Notes under the pieces: generated by a model
Seen by the model: the letters and a program-made list of their open reading frames with translations, nothing else
Databases searched by the model: none
What the model was told of the DNA's origin: nothing
From: Gonatopus flavifemur
Taxonomy: Eukaryota; Arthropoda; Insecta; Hymenoptera; Dryinidae
NCBI GenBank assembly: GCA_018340375.1
Contig: JAFFJZ010000003.1
Span: forward strand, 13,578,001 to 13,642,000
Direction of reading: 5' to 3'
Length of the DNA stretch: 64,000 nt
Made by a program: the position numbers and the translations under genes
Shown here: one piece after another, positions 14,593 through 25,291 of the stretch
Layout of the letters: each line of letters starts with the position of its first letter
Position numbering within the stretch: position 1 is the first letter of the stretch

Positions 14593-14707
14593 GTATAACA
14601 ATTTTTGAAAAAATCCCTACTGCTACGAAGGTTATGCTGCTCGCTAAGTTCCATAAACAAGTAGGTGCTCGGAGTTTTGGTATGATCCATCTGATGTCAT
14701 ATGCCAT
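14593..14707 (-). CDS. Taz: tafazzin, coding exon 1 (N-terminus with membrane segment)
   Basis: This exon encodes the first 38 residues plus one base. The protein starts MAYDIRWIIPKLRAP and continues TCLWNLASSITFVAVGIF, the hydrophobic N-terminal segment that anchors tafazzins in mitochondrial membranes. Insect tafazzins share the pattern W..PKLR.PT.LWN.ASS.TF. The donor is a perfect ATAC followed by gtaagt (14592-14587), leaving phase 1, which matches exon 2. I chose the Met at 14705-14707 because homology begins there and its context (CACAGGATGG) is good. The frame remains open upstream to 15232, with another in-frame Met at 14849-14851 that would add 48 residues. That extension shows no family resemblance and is probably 5' UTR, but a longer isoform cannot be excluded. 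The (SL)n run in the upstream frame is only the GA microsatellite translated. Confidence 0.95.
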
Positions 14708-15208
14708 CCTGTGATGCTTTGTTGAATGAAGTAACTTTACAAATGGTATAGTTTTCTCGATTGTTAGCACTGAGTTGTTCCACGATAAAACACTGTAACA
14801 AATTAAATGATCTTTCGTAACACGAGACAGCCATGTTCGTACCAACTTCATACTGTTCAAGAGGATCGGGGTGGTGGTAAGTAGAGGGGATAAGTTCTTT
14901 CGGTGAGAGAAGAAGGATTGTTCGCTGGAGAGGGAAAAAGAGCGCTCCGGTTGAATTTGTGCAGTTTGTTTGGAAAATTTATTGTTGGTTGATTTGATAA
15001 TTTGAATCGTTGAAACGATGTCCAGCAAAGATGAGTTATGCGCGTGAACTCTATCACGTGCTAAAATGAGCCCTCCCCAGATTAGTTTCGTTAGAGAGAG
15101 GGAGAGGGAGAGAGAGAGAGAGAGAGAGAGATAGGTGAATTGTATATTGGAAAGAGATGAACACACCCTTACGATAGAGACAGAAATATCGGATTGTGTG
15201 CGCGAGGG
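14708..15208 (-). promoter_or_regulatory. tafazzin 5' UTR / proximal promoter region with GA microsatellite
   Basis: This stretch lies between the tafazzin start codon and a foldback element. It should hold the 5' UTR and proximal promoter, but no TATA box or initiator can be assigned with confidence. An interrupted (GA)n tract lies at 15093-15132. Purine-rich GAGA-type sequence is a common promoter feature in insects, where GAGA factor binds; that role is inference here. CpG dinucleotides are more frequent than in the flanking intron. Confidence 0.5.
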
Positions 15209-15889
15209 TACTAGCGCCGTGGCAGCAGCCAAAACATTTCTTTCAAATTATTTGAAAGTTTCACAATAAAATTCAATAATTTTTATTAAAAGACCTATAT
15301 TGACACATAGACATATACCTGGTAGGTAAATGAAAATAAGTTTTAGTTGGTTTCATTGCACTTAAGCCCGACTGCATTTAACCCGAACGACTTTAAACCC
15401 GAATGACGGTTGACCCGACTATTTTTTATAAAAATATAATTAAATAAAATGGAAAATCAATCGAAATTAGCGATGAATTGGAGAGATTCCTAACGCAATG
15501 TTGAAATCATGATCCGTATCACGTTTTTTTCTCTTGAAGAAAATTATGTGATTGGTTGAATTTTTGTTCTAAGTCAATCGGCATGGAAGGTTAGACGGAA
15601 AACGTGATACCACCAATCAGAAACTGGACCATAGTTTTCATATATCGTTAGCAATCCCTCCAACTCATCTCTGTCGAAATCGAAGCATAATTACCCTTCA
15701 ATCTATACATCTTTACAGTAAAAGGTTGGATAAGCTTTGATTTCGATGAATTTTCCATTTTATTTGGTTATATTTTTATAACTAGTCGGGTCAACTGTCA
15801 TTCGGGTTATAATCCGGTCGAGCTTATTACCAGTCGGGCTCCTCGCATACTACCGAAGAAACATTCTGGCTGCTGCCACGCCGCTAGTA
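15209..15889. mobile_element. nested foldback element upstream of tafazzin, TACTAGCG ends
   Basis: The outer inverted ends are TACTAGCGCCGTGGCAGCAG on the left and the complement of TACTAGCGGCGTGGCAGCAG on the right, matching for about 30 bp with a TA at each border. Inside, 15365-15470 and 15741-15840 form a second inverted pair starting AGCCCGACTG and ending CAGTCGGGCT, each arm about 100 bp, including TGACCCGACTA against TAGTCGGGTCA. The core between is unrelated. No coding capacity. The same outer ends occur at 35133-35324, with a related set at 52623-52799. The insertion lies about 500 bp upstream of the tafazzin start codon. Confidence 0.88.
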
Positions 15890-16549
15890 TTCTTTAAGGA
15901 AGAAGAAAACACCCCGGTACAATAGTATGTGGCTGACGAGACTGAATTGTAGAATATTTAGGGAGTCCTTATTCTAGCACGAATAGCACAAAGAATTCTA
16001 AACGAATTCGAAAAGGACTCTGACTTTATTAGAAGGGTTCATCAAGAATTATGAAAATGATCGAGAAGAATTATTTCGAATGTCTTTATGAAGTCGTTGA
16101 TATCTCGTTAATCGGTGAACCGGAATAAACCAGAAGTTCAAAATCCTGAACGGCAATAGTACTGAAAAAAGTTTGGTTATGTTTCTTCCGATTTGCAAAC
16201 GACTAGTAATGTATAGTTATGTTTCGGAACTATTGTCATTCAAAATTTTGAACTTTAAGTCCACTTCTACACAGCATGACAGTTCAGAAAGAGTTCTCTA
16301 TGCATTCATTCTCAATTTTTACAGTTTAAAATGAATTCATTATGAATTCTTACTAAACTTTTAAAATAAGACAATTTTTGTCATGAAAATCAAACCTAAT
16401 ATGTGATGATTCATATTTTCAAACTATCACGTCCAGCATGAGAGAAATGTATTTAAACTTGCAAAAGTTATATTTTCAGAGCAGTGATATTCACAGCGGC
16501 CTGTGAATTGTTCGAACTCGGTATGAGTCATCTCTTTTCTGTACTGAGC

Positions 16550-16678
16550 AGGGTTCGGAACTCCTAGGATCGTGCACGATTTTGATTGGTCCCTTCGGAT
16601 AGAATGTTGAACGTGATTGGTTGCTCTATAACAATTGACCGATGAACATCGCGTACGATCCTAGGAGTTCCGGACTCT
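16550..16678. mobile_element. foldback element, GGGTTCGGAACTCCTAGGAT family
   Basis: The left end GGGTTCGGAACTCCTAGGAT continues into CGTGCACGAT. The right end is the complement, ATCGCGTACGATCCTAGGAG then TTCCGGACTCT. The arms are about 35 bp around a roughly 60-bp centre. A second copy of the family, split by an insertion, is at 17488-17762. Confidence 0.82.
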
Positions 16679-16891
16679 GGTACTGAGAAAGAACTCTTGA
16701 GGAACTCTTCGTATTCTGGAAGAGTTCTCCAAGAGTTGTTTCTCAAAATTCATTTGAGATTGTTGTGTGCTGTCTGGAACTACCCTGACTTTTGTGAGTT
16801 TGAATTCATTCCCTCTACGCTGAGCGTGGTGATTGCACAGAACATTTTTTTTTATAGTGTCCAGTTAATCATTATAAATACAACTATCAAG

Positions 16892-16975
16892 ATAGCACAA
16901 AAGTTCTGAAAGAGTTCTATATGAATACTTTGTATTCATTAAGAACTCGTTTAGAATTCTTATGCTATCTGGGAT
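16892..16975. mobile_element. small hairpin, AGATAGCAC ends
   Basis: AGATAGCACAAAAGTTCTGA at the left pairs with AGAATTCTTATGCTATCT at the right; the centre ATGAATAC..GTATTCAT is also palindromic. The ends belong to the CCCANAYAGCAC group seen at 22425, 22719, 23361 and 41196. A half-end of the same type (ACACAGCATGACAGTTCAG) lies at about 16270. Confidence 0.65.
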
Positions 16976-17487
16976 AGAATCAAATTAAATAAAATATAAT
17001 GCTTTCCATATTCACAGGATGATCAGTGGTCAGGGGAATCTAACGGAATGGACCAATTGCGTGATTCTTTTGACAAGAATAAAGAATGAGAGGATTACGA
17101 AATTCCAGGTCTGAGGACCCTGAATTTATTTGATAGTGATCAAGTTCGATTGCAGCTCACCTCTGATCCCTATCATCGGAGCTTTCCGAAGTCGCTGATC
17201 AGACCAGATGATCTATACCAGATCATTTCTCAACCAATCGATGGAGGCTTCCGAAGTAGTTGATCCTGATCTTGATCCGATCACTTTTAGACCAATCAAA
17301 AAGCTGGAAAAGTGATCAGGATCAACTACTCCGGAAGCCACCAAAGTAAATTGGTCTAGATCAGTTACTTCGAAAGGCTCCATAGTAGCTCATTCCCCTG
17401 AAGCTCCTCTCAAAATCCCAGTCCATAGGAAAATATCCTAATAATGTGGTGATGAGAAGATACTCAAATATATTCGCTGATCGATTA

Positions 17488-17762
17488 ATACAGGGTTCGG
17501 AACAGTGATGCCAGTATTCCCTAGAAAAATCTTCAGATTTTTTGGCATTGGTCATTTCTTTTCAAACTGTAAATATGATTGGCCGGTTGTACAAGAAATA
17601 ACCAATCATCAGATGCTGAAGATTTCTCTAGGGAATACTGGCAACGCTGGTTCAGAATTCCTAGGATCGTACACGATGTTCATTAGTAAATTCTTCCAGA
17701 GCAACCAATCACGTCCAACATTGTATGGGAAGTGATCAATCAAAATAGGAGTTCCGAACCCT
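17488..17762. mobile_element. GGGTTCGGAAC foldback split by a second foldback
   Basis: The outer element starts CAGGGTTCGGAAC and ends GGAGTTCCGAACCCT, the same family as 16550-16678. It is interrupted by a second foldback of about 150 bp whose arms are GATGCCAGTATTCCCTAG and CTAGGGAATACTGGCAAC. On the far side of the insert the outer sequence resumes with GGTTCAGAATTCCTAGGATC. GGTTCGGAA before and GGTTCAGAA after the insert look like a 9-bp target duplication with one mismatch. Confidence 0.8.
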
Positions 17763-18339
17763 TGCGATGTCTAGCAAGTGTCTAAAAATTGGTCAATACG
17801 CACAATTCGGGCTATTGAACTTTCGGGACATCAGCTTCTCGGGATTTGAATTTTCGGACTGGTAACCCAGGATTCACTCAGGGGCAGATCCAGCAACCTA
17901 TATCTCCCTTTCTTCCTCCCTCTCTCCATCAATTCAAACATGCAGGTTGAGAAAGGATGCAAGGCTCGTGTGAGTAATTTACTTCATGTAATCTACATAT
18001 ATATTTTACATGTAAATTAATGTGGAAACCTTCTGTGATACGTCAATTCCCAACCCTGCCCACCATGACCCGAAATTTCTAGGGGATTTTTGGGGAATTC
18101 TAGTAAGTTACTATTCAGGAACCAATTGGGTCTTCGGATTCAGTTCTGTTCCCTAGAAAGTTCGGTCCATGGGAGGCCAACCTGACAATATACCCGACTG
18201 CTCTCGAATGGCTCAAAACTGATCATTTCTAGTGAAATTATTAAACATCTTGCAGCTATTGGTCATTAACAGCAAAGCCGGGTAGCTTACGAACTACCCT
18301 AATGGACCCTTGAAACTTATGGTTTTTGGCACAGCATCA

Positions 18340-18490
18340 AAATAAAAATTCAAGGATTAGATCTCTCATCAAAATTTCAGAGATTCTCAGAGTTTGTCAG
18401 AGTTTCTCAGAGTTTTTTCAGAGATTTTTCAGAGATTTTTCATAGTTTTGCAGACATTTTTCAGCGAAATATTTCCACACGGGTAGCGGA
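18340..18490. repeat. TCAGAGTTT-rich remnant of the 42.4-kb foldback family
   Basis: A tract of short tandem variants of TCAGAGTTTCTCAGAGTTTT ends in TTTTTCAGCGAAATATTTCC followed by ACACGGG. The end matches TTTTTCAGTGAAATATTCCC then ATACGGG at 43200-43220, marking this as a single arm or solo end of that family. Other partial copies lie at about 29320-29545 and 34370-34665. Confidence 0.65.
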
Positions 18491-18659
18491 AAAATATTTC
18501 AATAAAATTCAATAAGAATCCTCAAACTTCAACAAACTTCAATGGAAGTAAACAAATTTCATCAGAAGTTATTGAATTTCGTAGATATTAATTGAATTTC
18601 ACCGAAATTTTGTTGAATTGAGTTGAATTTTGCTGATTTTCAATGAAAACCGAATGTGC

Positions 18660-18865
18660 GCAAAGTGAGAAGTTCAATATTTGGGACATCAACGATTTTT
18701 TTGAGAATGCTGAAAGTATTGTTTTAGTACCCCCAAAGAACTCCGATCGTTAATGTCTCAAACGTTGAACTCCTCCTGAGCTCTTTATGAGTTCATTAGT
18801 TCGAAAAGAATTCTTGGAGAATTCTATTGTTTAAGAAGAAGAATTCTTCGTATGTTATTGGGGTT
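18660..18865. mobile_element. partial copy of the 22.4-kb foldback
   Basis: GAGAATGCTGAAAGTATTGT, TCAAACGTTGAACTCCTCC and AGCTCTTTATGAGTTCATTA follow the same order and orientation as in 22425-22712, ending TTCTTCGTATGTTATTGGGG. The left arm is shortened, so this is a truncated relative. Confidence 0.75.
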
Positions 18866-19916
18866 GATTCGACCGCTCGATGAGCAATTTGTTCCACACT
18901 TTCCGCCGTTCAATGGTTAATTTTCCGATTTTGAAATATCTATCTCTGAATTACCATTCTTACTGGTAATCGTGACTTCTCTCCGCGCGCACATTGATCA
19001 CAATGACGTCAAAATGACATCAAGATGATATTAGAATAACGTCAGATTCGCATCTAAGGTCAAGGTTAAGGTACCGATTAATGTCAAATACGAATACATT
19101 CGAATGCGTTCGATTGCCCCTATTGTCCCATAAACTCTATCAATTCTGCTGGTTGAGAGGGGTGGAATTCCTACTCGTGTTGTAAATGACTCTGAATAAA
19201 AAATAAACCTATTTCAATACGAAAATTTAAATATTAATTGCTTTGAGTCTGCAAGTTTTGTAAATTCGTACAGAGCGGTAGATCTTTAAATAGACCTATC
19301 GTCTTCCGTAACACTTGTTCTACATTCACCCCCTTCAAATCAGATGAATTTCCGAGAAGATGATAGTATCATTTATTAAAACAAGAAATTTATTGCTTAA
19401 AATTCAAACTCCTCATCACTTCCAATCATTTGAAATACTGATTATTCTGAAAAATTCCCGCATAAGAGACAAGTTGAAACTTGATAACTTGTTTACTGAA
19501 TAAAAATTCTGTTGAGCGATGAGAAATAGTAATCGATGAATACACTTTGATTTAGCGACGAAAACCTTTTCTTTCTCACGTGAGATATGAACTACCTCCC
19601 GTTCATACAAGAATTAAGCTTTATTCTTTGGAATCCGTTTGAATTCAATTTCCTTCGTCAGGTTCTTCAACTCTTCCGTTCTCGGTTCTTCGTTTTGTTG
19701 AAAAACTTTGGCGAGTTTCCGTGAAAGAAATTAGATTATATCCGAATGCAAAATCCATTGAGAAAGAAACTTTGTCAATTCTCATTCTTGTATTAACGTA
19801 CATGAATTTGAAAACAATTTATTATCACTCCAATTGTAAAGTGGTAATATCATATCAGGTGAAATGATTTTGTTTATATTTCTATTTACATATGTTTTAT
19901 GATGTATATATTGTCC

Positions 19917-20173
19917 ATACACTGAGAACAGAATTTTTTAGATTTGAAAGAAAATTTTCTCTGCCCTCATTCTGAAGAATCCTTTTTCCAATGAGAGAAA
20001 ATTTTCATCAGATCGAAAGAAAACAATTTTCAAATTGAAACAGAAATATGTTCCCTCTTGAATTCGAAGAATTCCGTTGAAATGGATTATTTTTTCCCAT
20101 TGAAAACAAGATTTATCAAAATGAGGGTAAAGAAATTTTCTTTAAGTTTGAGAAATTGGGTTCTCTGTGTATA
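19917..20173. mobile_element. foldback MITE, family ACACTGAGAACCCAATTTCT, copy 2
   Basis: The left end is ACACTGAGAACAGAATTTTT and the right end AGAAATTGGGTTCTCTGTGT. The subterminal TGCCCTCATTCTGAAGAAT and ATCAAAATGAGGGTAAAGAA blocks are as in the copies at 8277 and 50190. Length about 257 bp, no coding content. Confidence 0.88.
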
Positions 20174-20470
20174 CAAAAGTCATTCGGAGAATAAAAACTA
20201 TCAATATTAGTTATAAATGATTAAAATTGGAAAAAACAATTCTGTTACATATCTGAAGCGTTTGTCACTTCCCTAACGAATCCATTCCCTGGATTCCAAC
20301 ATTTGTTGTGTCAGCACTGAGTTGTCCCAGGTAAATAATTTTCTAATTGTCTGAAATATAAATAAAACAGTGAGTTCAATGAGAATACAAAATTTTATTG
20401 TGGCAAATTCAACTTATTTGATTCAACTAAGTTTCTATTTAGAGTCACTAAATTTCTTTCTTGGAGAAAA

Positions 20471-20700
20471 TGAATGTATTAAAAAGTTTCATAATTTATT
20501 GAGGATCAGCGCCAGTCTGTGACAGATAAAGTTATTCACTTAAATTCACTTCTAAAAGTACCGTAAGTGGGTGTATCTCTACAAGAAATTATAGTAGTTT
20601 TGTCAGTACCCTCAGGTCAATGATTTTATCCATCACAGACTGACGCTGCATCATGATCCTCAATAAATTATGGGACTTTTTAAAACATTTTTCTGCGTGT
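20471..20700. mobile_element. foldback, AATGTATTAAAAAGTTTC arms, inside a larger CACTGAG-ended unit
   Basis: The arms are GTATTAAAAAGTTTCATAAT then TTATTGAGGATCAGCGCCAG, against the complement ending GGGACTTTTTAAAACATTTT. Both carry the words CAGTCTGTGA and TCACAGACTG. The arms are about 65 bp each around a roughly 95-bp centre. Flanking AGTTGTCTGAAATATAAAT (20350) and TTTTTTCTCAGTGTAG (20740) suggest it sits in another element; a relative of that flank is at about 61010-61110. Confidence 0.78.
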
Positions 20701-21443
20701 AGTTGTCTAATACTCAACTAGAGTCCTTTTTTCTCAGTGTAGTCAAGTCTTCATTTCAGTCTTCATTTTCTGGAACACCAGGAATAACCATTGTTAAATA
20801 ACTTCCAAAATCAATCAATCACATTTTTATAGTATTTTATAGAAATACAAGCGAATATACGTATTCGATTGAACCTTTTTTCCGCCTTTCCCACGAAGGA
20901 ACGAAGGAAGGGACATTAGATTACAGGGTATTTCGCGGTCGTCGGTTATCCGAATCTACTCTCATAGCTATTACCTATTAACGAGATTCACACGATCACG
21001 TGGCAGTCCTCCAAAACAGGTCAACTATTAGAACGGAGGATTGATGTTTTTTTCTCTCTATTTCCCACTTCCTCCCTTCAGTTCTTTTGATGTGTATTGG
21101 AAAAAGAAACTGCTGATAGATAAAAGAAGTCACACGAGGATTTTATCATGGCTCAAGATGATCGATATGAAATTTTGACCGTGTTGGCTAGGAGATATCG
21201 ATCAGCTTGATAAATACAAAGGCTTAGAGACACTAATCTCGCAACTTATGGCACCCTAATTAAAACGACACCCCAATTGGACTTGAACGTGCGATAAGAT
21301 GGTGTTTTCTGGTTCTTTTTTTCTCCTGGTTATTTACGGTACCTAAAGGAAAATCGATACCATCGCTATACTACTCGTTGGCAAGTTTACAAATACGATG
21401 AACAAGGGATCGATACTTCCAATTCCATAACTAGAATTATTGA

Positions 21444-21512
21444 TGGAAGGGAAAGAGAAAGAAAAAAGGAAGACAAAGGAGGAGGAGAAGGAGAAGAAGA
21501 AGGAAAAAGTGG
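21444..21512. repeat. purine-rich (GAA/GGA) tract
   Basis: About 70 bases on the plus strand contain almost only A and G. The tract encodes a Lys/Glu-rich stretch in one frame and a Ser/Phe-rich one on the other strand. These frames are best explained as low complexity. No splice or homology support for a gene. Confidence 0.6.
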
Positions 21513-22424
21513 TACTAAAGACAGCACTTAAGACTTTCATGCCAGACGTCTTGAAACTTACTTATCAAGGTGTCTGATTGAGGACGCGATTGTAACTATT
21601 GCGAGTTATTTATCTCCGTTTAATAAAATTTCCAAGTCCGACTAAATGAATACATTGACTACTAGCAGAATGTCTGACACAACACGTGTCGTTATCCCTT
21701 ACCTTAAATGCACAATACCACCCTGTATTGTACACGCACGTTATTTTTCGACGGTAGTCGGGAAATGGTTTCGATCGCACGTGGACATACGAGATGACCG
21801 AAATAATTCATTCGAACTTTTGTTCTGAATGTACAGGTGGCTCAATTATGCCCTCTTGAAAATGACTGGTTACCAAGATATATTTGGACCTTTGTATTTT
21901 AGACGTGAATATATATATCGAATTTATCTTGTTTTCTTATGAAATATCAGTAAAAACTTGCTAGGAATTTGATCAAAAAGAATCGATTCTGTGAAAACTG
22001 CTTAGGGACCGTCCATATATTATGTAACGCGGTTTTCTCACATTTTCACTTGTCCCCCCTCCCCCTCTACCCCCTACGTAACATGTCCGTAACACTACAT
22101 CCTTTGCCCACCCCCCGCTGTCGTTACGTAACAATTGAATTTCCTAATAGCCTTGAATATCCTATGAATAAGAAATGAAATCAATTATTCCATCAATTTA
22201 TTCTATTTTGTATTGAATTATTTACTTAGTCTCGAATCATTTATGTATAATTCAATGATAACAACAGATTTCTTATATTTCGAGAACTCAATTTCCAACT
22301 TGTGACAAAATACATTTCAATGAATGTTTGGAAATCGCTTGAAAATACATGAATTTTTCTTATTTTTTGTCAAATGAATTTTTATATGAAAATACGGAAG
22401 ATTGTACGAATATTGTAGAAAAAA

Positions 22425-22712
22425 CCCAGATAGCACACGAAGAATTCTTTTTCAAAAACAAGAATAGAATTCTTCAAGAACTCTTTTCGAACTAATGAAT
22501 TCATAAAGAGCTCTGGAGGAGTTCAATGTTTGGGACATTAACGAGTTCTTTGAGAATGCTGAAAGTATGATTTTAGTACTCTCAAAGAACCCGTTGATGT
22601 CCCAAACATTGAACTCCTCCAGAGCTCTTTATGAATTCATTATAGTTCGAAAAAAGTTCTTGAAGAATTCTATTCTTGGTTTTGAAAAATAATTCTTCGT
22701 GTGTTATCAGGG
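22425..22712. mobile_element. foldback MITE, CCCAGATAGCACACGAAGAA ends
   Basis: The left end CCCAGATAGCACACGAAGAA and right end TTCTTCGTGTGTTATCAGGG are inverted. The arms pair almost continuously for about 130 bp, including TTCAATGTTTGGGACATTAA against its complement, around a centre near ACTTTCAGCATTC/GAATGCTGAAAGT. A truncated relative is at 18660-18865. Confidence 0.88.
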
Positions 22713-22718
22713 AAGTAT

Positions 22719-22826
22719 CCGCACAGCACCACAGTTCAGAAAAAATTCTTAATCCATTCAGTTTTAAAACTTATATTTTAAAATGAATTTATCATGAACT
22801 CTTTCTGAACTGTGGTGCTGTGTGGG
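22719..22826. mobile_element. 108-bp foldback, CCRCACAGCACCACAGTTCA ends
   Basis: The left end CCGCACAGCACCACAGTTCA and right end TGAACTGTGGTGCTGTGTGG form a near-perfect hairpin over the whole length. It lies only six bases from the preceding foldback, and both are inside the 22005-22999 unit. Confidence 0.88.
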
Positions 22827-23129
22827 TAATGAGTAGAATTCAAATTTCAAACGCTGAATATCCAAATTTTATCATACGCTTTATGGAATTTCGCGCACAA
22901 TGTTAGAAGAAAACATATTCTTGACTGTTACGTATCGTTGCTGTAGGAACCCCCCCCCCCTCTCCCAAACAGCGTTACTTCATATATATGGATGCTCCCT
23001 TTTCGCGAAAAGTGGCAAAAAATCAAATTCGAAACAAATTCCACCATTTCCAACTCTCAAATCAATGACCTATAATGAATATTATAATGAATATTCATTC
23101 CCGCACAAATGACATTTTGAATTCACAAA

Positions 23130-23361
23130 AACTTCTGAAAGAACTTCTTGAAGAGTGCCCCCCATTGTGACAGTAAAAATGAATTCAAAATGCATACATG
23201 TGTTGAATGCCTGTATAGTTCTTTATGACATCGTGATATGAATTTTTTCTGAAGATTAAGTTATTCATCAAGAGTTTATTTTGAATTCGAACTATTTATA
23301 ATGAATTCATGGTTACTGTCATAATGGAAGCTCTTTGCAGGAACTTTTGTGCTGTATGGGT
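23130..23361. mobile_element. foldback, CCATACAGCACAAAAGTTC end
   Basis: The right border reads GGAACTTTTGTGCTGTATGG, the complement of the CCANACAGCAC end type. The left half carries AACTTCTTGAAGAGTGCCCC and CATTGTGACAGT, which pair with ACTGTCATAATGG and AAGCTCTTTGCAGG on the right. The left terminus is degraded. Confidence 0.6.
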
Positions 23362-24127
23362 TGTAATTATTGTAATGGAAAAATTCCTTAAAGTATGATT
23401 ATAAATGAGACCAGGGCATTTGTTTATTATTCAAACTGCACGTGATATTTCCCTCGCACGAGACATGCTTCATTGCACGTTGAAATAATTCCTTATTACA
23501 TATCTAGAAGGAGTATATTACGTGGAAACAGTAATTTTCACTTGAACGGTATAAATTAAATACATATTCATACCAGGAAAGACATATATTATCATACTTG
23601 ATGCTCGCTTTAATATTTGTTTATATTTAAAGCAACTTTTCATTCGGATCGAAGACATGAATTATAAGGAATTGATTGCACCCCAGGGAACATTTTCGAA
23701 TCCATCTTTTTCCCGACAAGATCTTTCTATGGGAGCCAAAGAGTTACAATGAATTCTGTACTGAATCGAGATTAATTCAAGTTTCAGACCTGAATTTCTA
23801 ATCATGTTTCCTGAAATCATCCTGAAATTCTGTTGTCTGAAGTTTGGGAACTGATTCGGAGTAATTTTATGATACTGAATACAAATTCAATAATCATGTT
23901 AGTTGTATTGGCTCTATTTCTATAATTTTTGAAGACAAAAGTCATCGATCCTGTAAATAATAACCGAACATTGAAAAAAAATCAAAGATTCCTCCTTCCC
24001 TCTATTACATATGGCAGAAATTTCCTGATCTTCCTGGGAAAAGGAAGAATCACTTTTCTACTGGGGGATCCAAGAAATCTGACATTTTTCTCGCATTTGG
24101 CAGACCAAAATCACTCCGAAGCGGTGC

Positions 24128-24320
24128 CCACACGGAGAAAATTCTACACTAGTGATTACTAGTGTAGCCCACACGACTGGCTCGTGTTATGCAAAAGAAT
24201 CATTTCAACACTACTGATTCGTGTTACCACAGTCAACAGTAGTGTTAAAATGATTTCATTGTACGACACGAGCCAGTCGTGTGAGTTACAGTAACCACTA
24301 GTGTAGGATTTTCTCCGAGC
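24128..24320. mobile_element. foldback MITE, CACACGGAGAAAATTCTACA ends
   Basis: The left end CACACGGAGAAAATTCTACA then CTAGTG; the right end CACTAGTGTAGGATTTTCTC then CG. Pairing extends inward through CACACGACTGGCTCGTGT and its complement ACACGAGCCAGTCGTGTG. A 24-bp perfect palindrome built on CACTAGTGATTACTAGTG sits in the left arm. Size about 193 bp. Confidence 0.9.
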
Positions 24321-25144
24321 AGACTACAAAAAGCAGAGGAGGAGAATGTTCATTTTGAATGATCCATCGCAATCATAACTTTCATCATACACAAATTTAC
24401 AGAGTGTAGCCAAAGCCAAGAGCGAAGAGTATATCAGATAATTGAAGACGAACGCACGATACGTTGTACTGTTTGCGATACACAACAAAATGTACACAAG
24501 GTCTATATCGTACGTACATCCATTTATCGAGTGTAAAGCTCTTCTCAAACACGGCACCAAAGTTATCACATGGAATATCAATAGAACGATGCTATAATGA
24601 AATCATATATATTGATTTCAATGACTATGTTTCGTGTTGGAAGTAATAAAGCCAACGAGATTGTAGTTATTTTTTGTCTTCTAAATAGATTCAATCAAGT
24701 ATATTGATTTTCGTGTTCATATGACAAGTGGTTGGATAAAAAACGGAGAATTTTATTGTTCCAATTTCGAATGAATCAATTCAAAGATAAAGATTGGCTA
24801 AGATCCGAACGTCAGGATCTTCTTCCAAGGGTATCAGGGATGTGGCATTGAATTCATGTTTCCTATAGAACCGTTTAGAATCGCTCACATGTTTTTTTTT
24901 CTTCGTATTTAAGAATTGTTGTACGGAAAAAAATAATTCGCTATGGTAACTAGGAATTAGCTGTGGTAGCTGTATTTGGATAGCTAAGAATATTGCTATT
25001 ACTATCGAAGGGCACTTGTCTTCCGTATTGTGAGTCAAATGGGTTCGGTGTACATGTTTATATACAAACTGTTTCTACACTACATATCATTTCATGCCAC
25101 AAGATAGTTTAATTTATACAGTTATACATACTTTGTTATGTCGG

Positions 25145-25291
25145 ATACCCTGCTTGAAGAATTTCATTGATTCCGATGCAGGGAACTGATTCAAACCCAT
25201 TGAGAATCAATGGTTTATTGGTCTTGGATCGGTTCTCTACTTCGGAATCAATGAGAATCATTCGGTTCAATGAGATTCTTCAAGCAGGATG
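25145..25291. mobile_element. foldback, CCTGCTTGAAGAAT ends
   Basis: ATACCCTGCTTGAAGAATTTC and GAGATTCTTCAAGCAGGATGC mark inverted ends. CATTGATTCCGA and TCGGAATCAATG pair further in. About 147 bp, non-coding. Confidence 0.75.

Larger units (their letters stand above)
15890..22004. other. gene-free interval, mosaic of foldback elements
   Basis: No exon with supporting splice signals or family resemblance was found on either strand. Besides the elements listed separately there is a GATCAGGATCAACTACT-type foldback at about 17120-17360 (GGCTTCCGAAGTAGTTGATC against GATCAACTACTCCGGAAGCC). CpG-bearing unique sequence lies around 18900-19060. The rest is unstructured AT-rich sequence. Confidence 0.6.
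22005..22999. mobile_element. GGGRCCGTCCAT-ended element carrying two nested foldbacks
   Basis: The left end GGGACCGTCCATATATTATG runs into TAACGCGGTTTTC. The right end is the complement of GGGAGCATCCATATATATGA followed by AGTAACGCTGTTT. Both ends have an adjacent C-rich or G-rich block and TTACGTAAC-like words. Two other foldbacks (22425-22712 and 22719-22826) lie inside. An element with matching ends is at 62091. No transposase frame was found, so this is either a non-autonomous copy or a chance pairing of two solo ends; I favour the former. Confidence 0.65.

Noticed and set aside
21343..21540. Ser/Phe-rich minus frame and Lys/Glu-rich plus frame
   Set aside because: Both are translations of the purine-rich tract.
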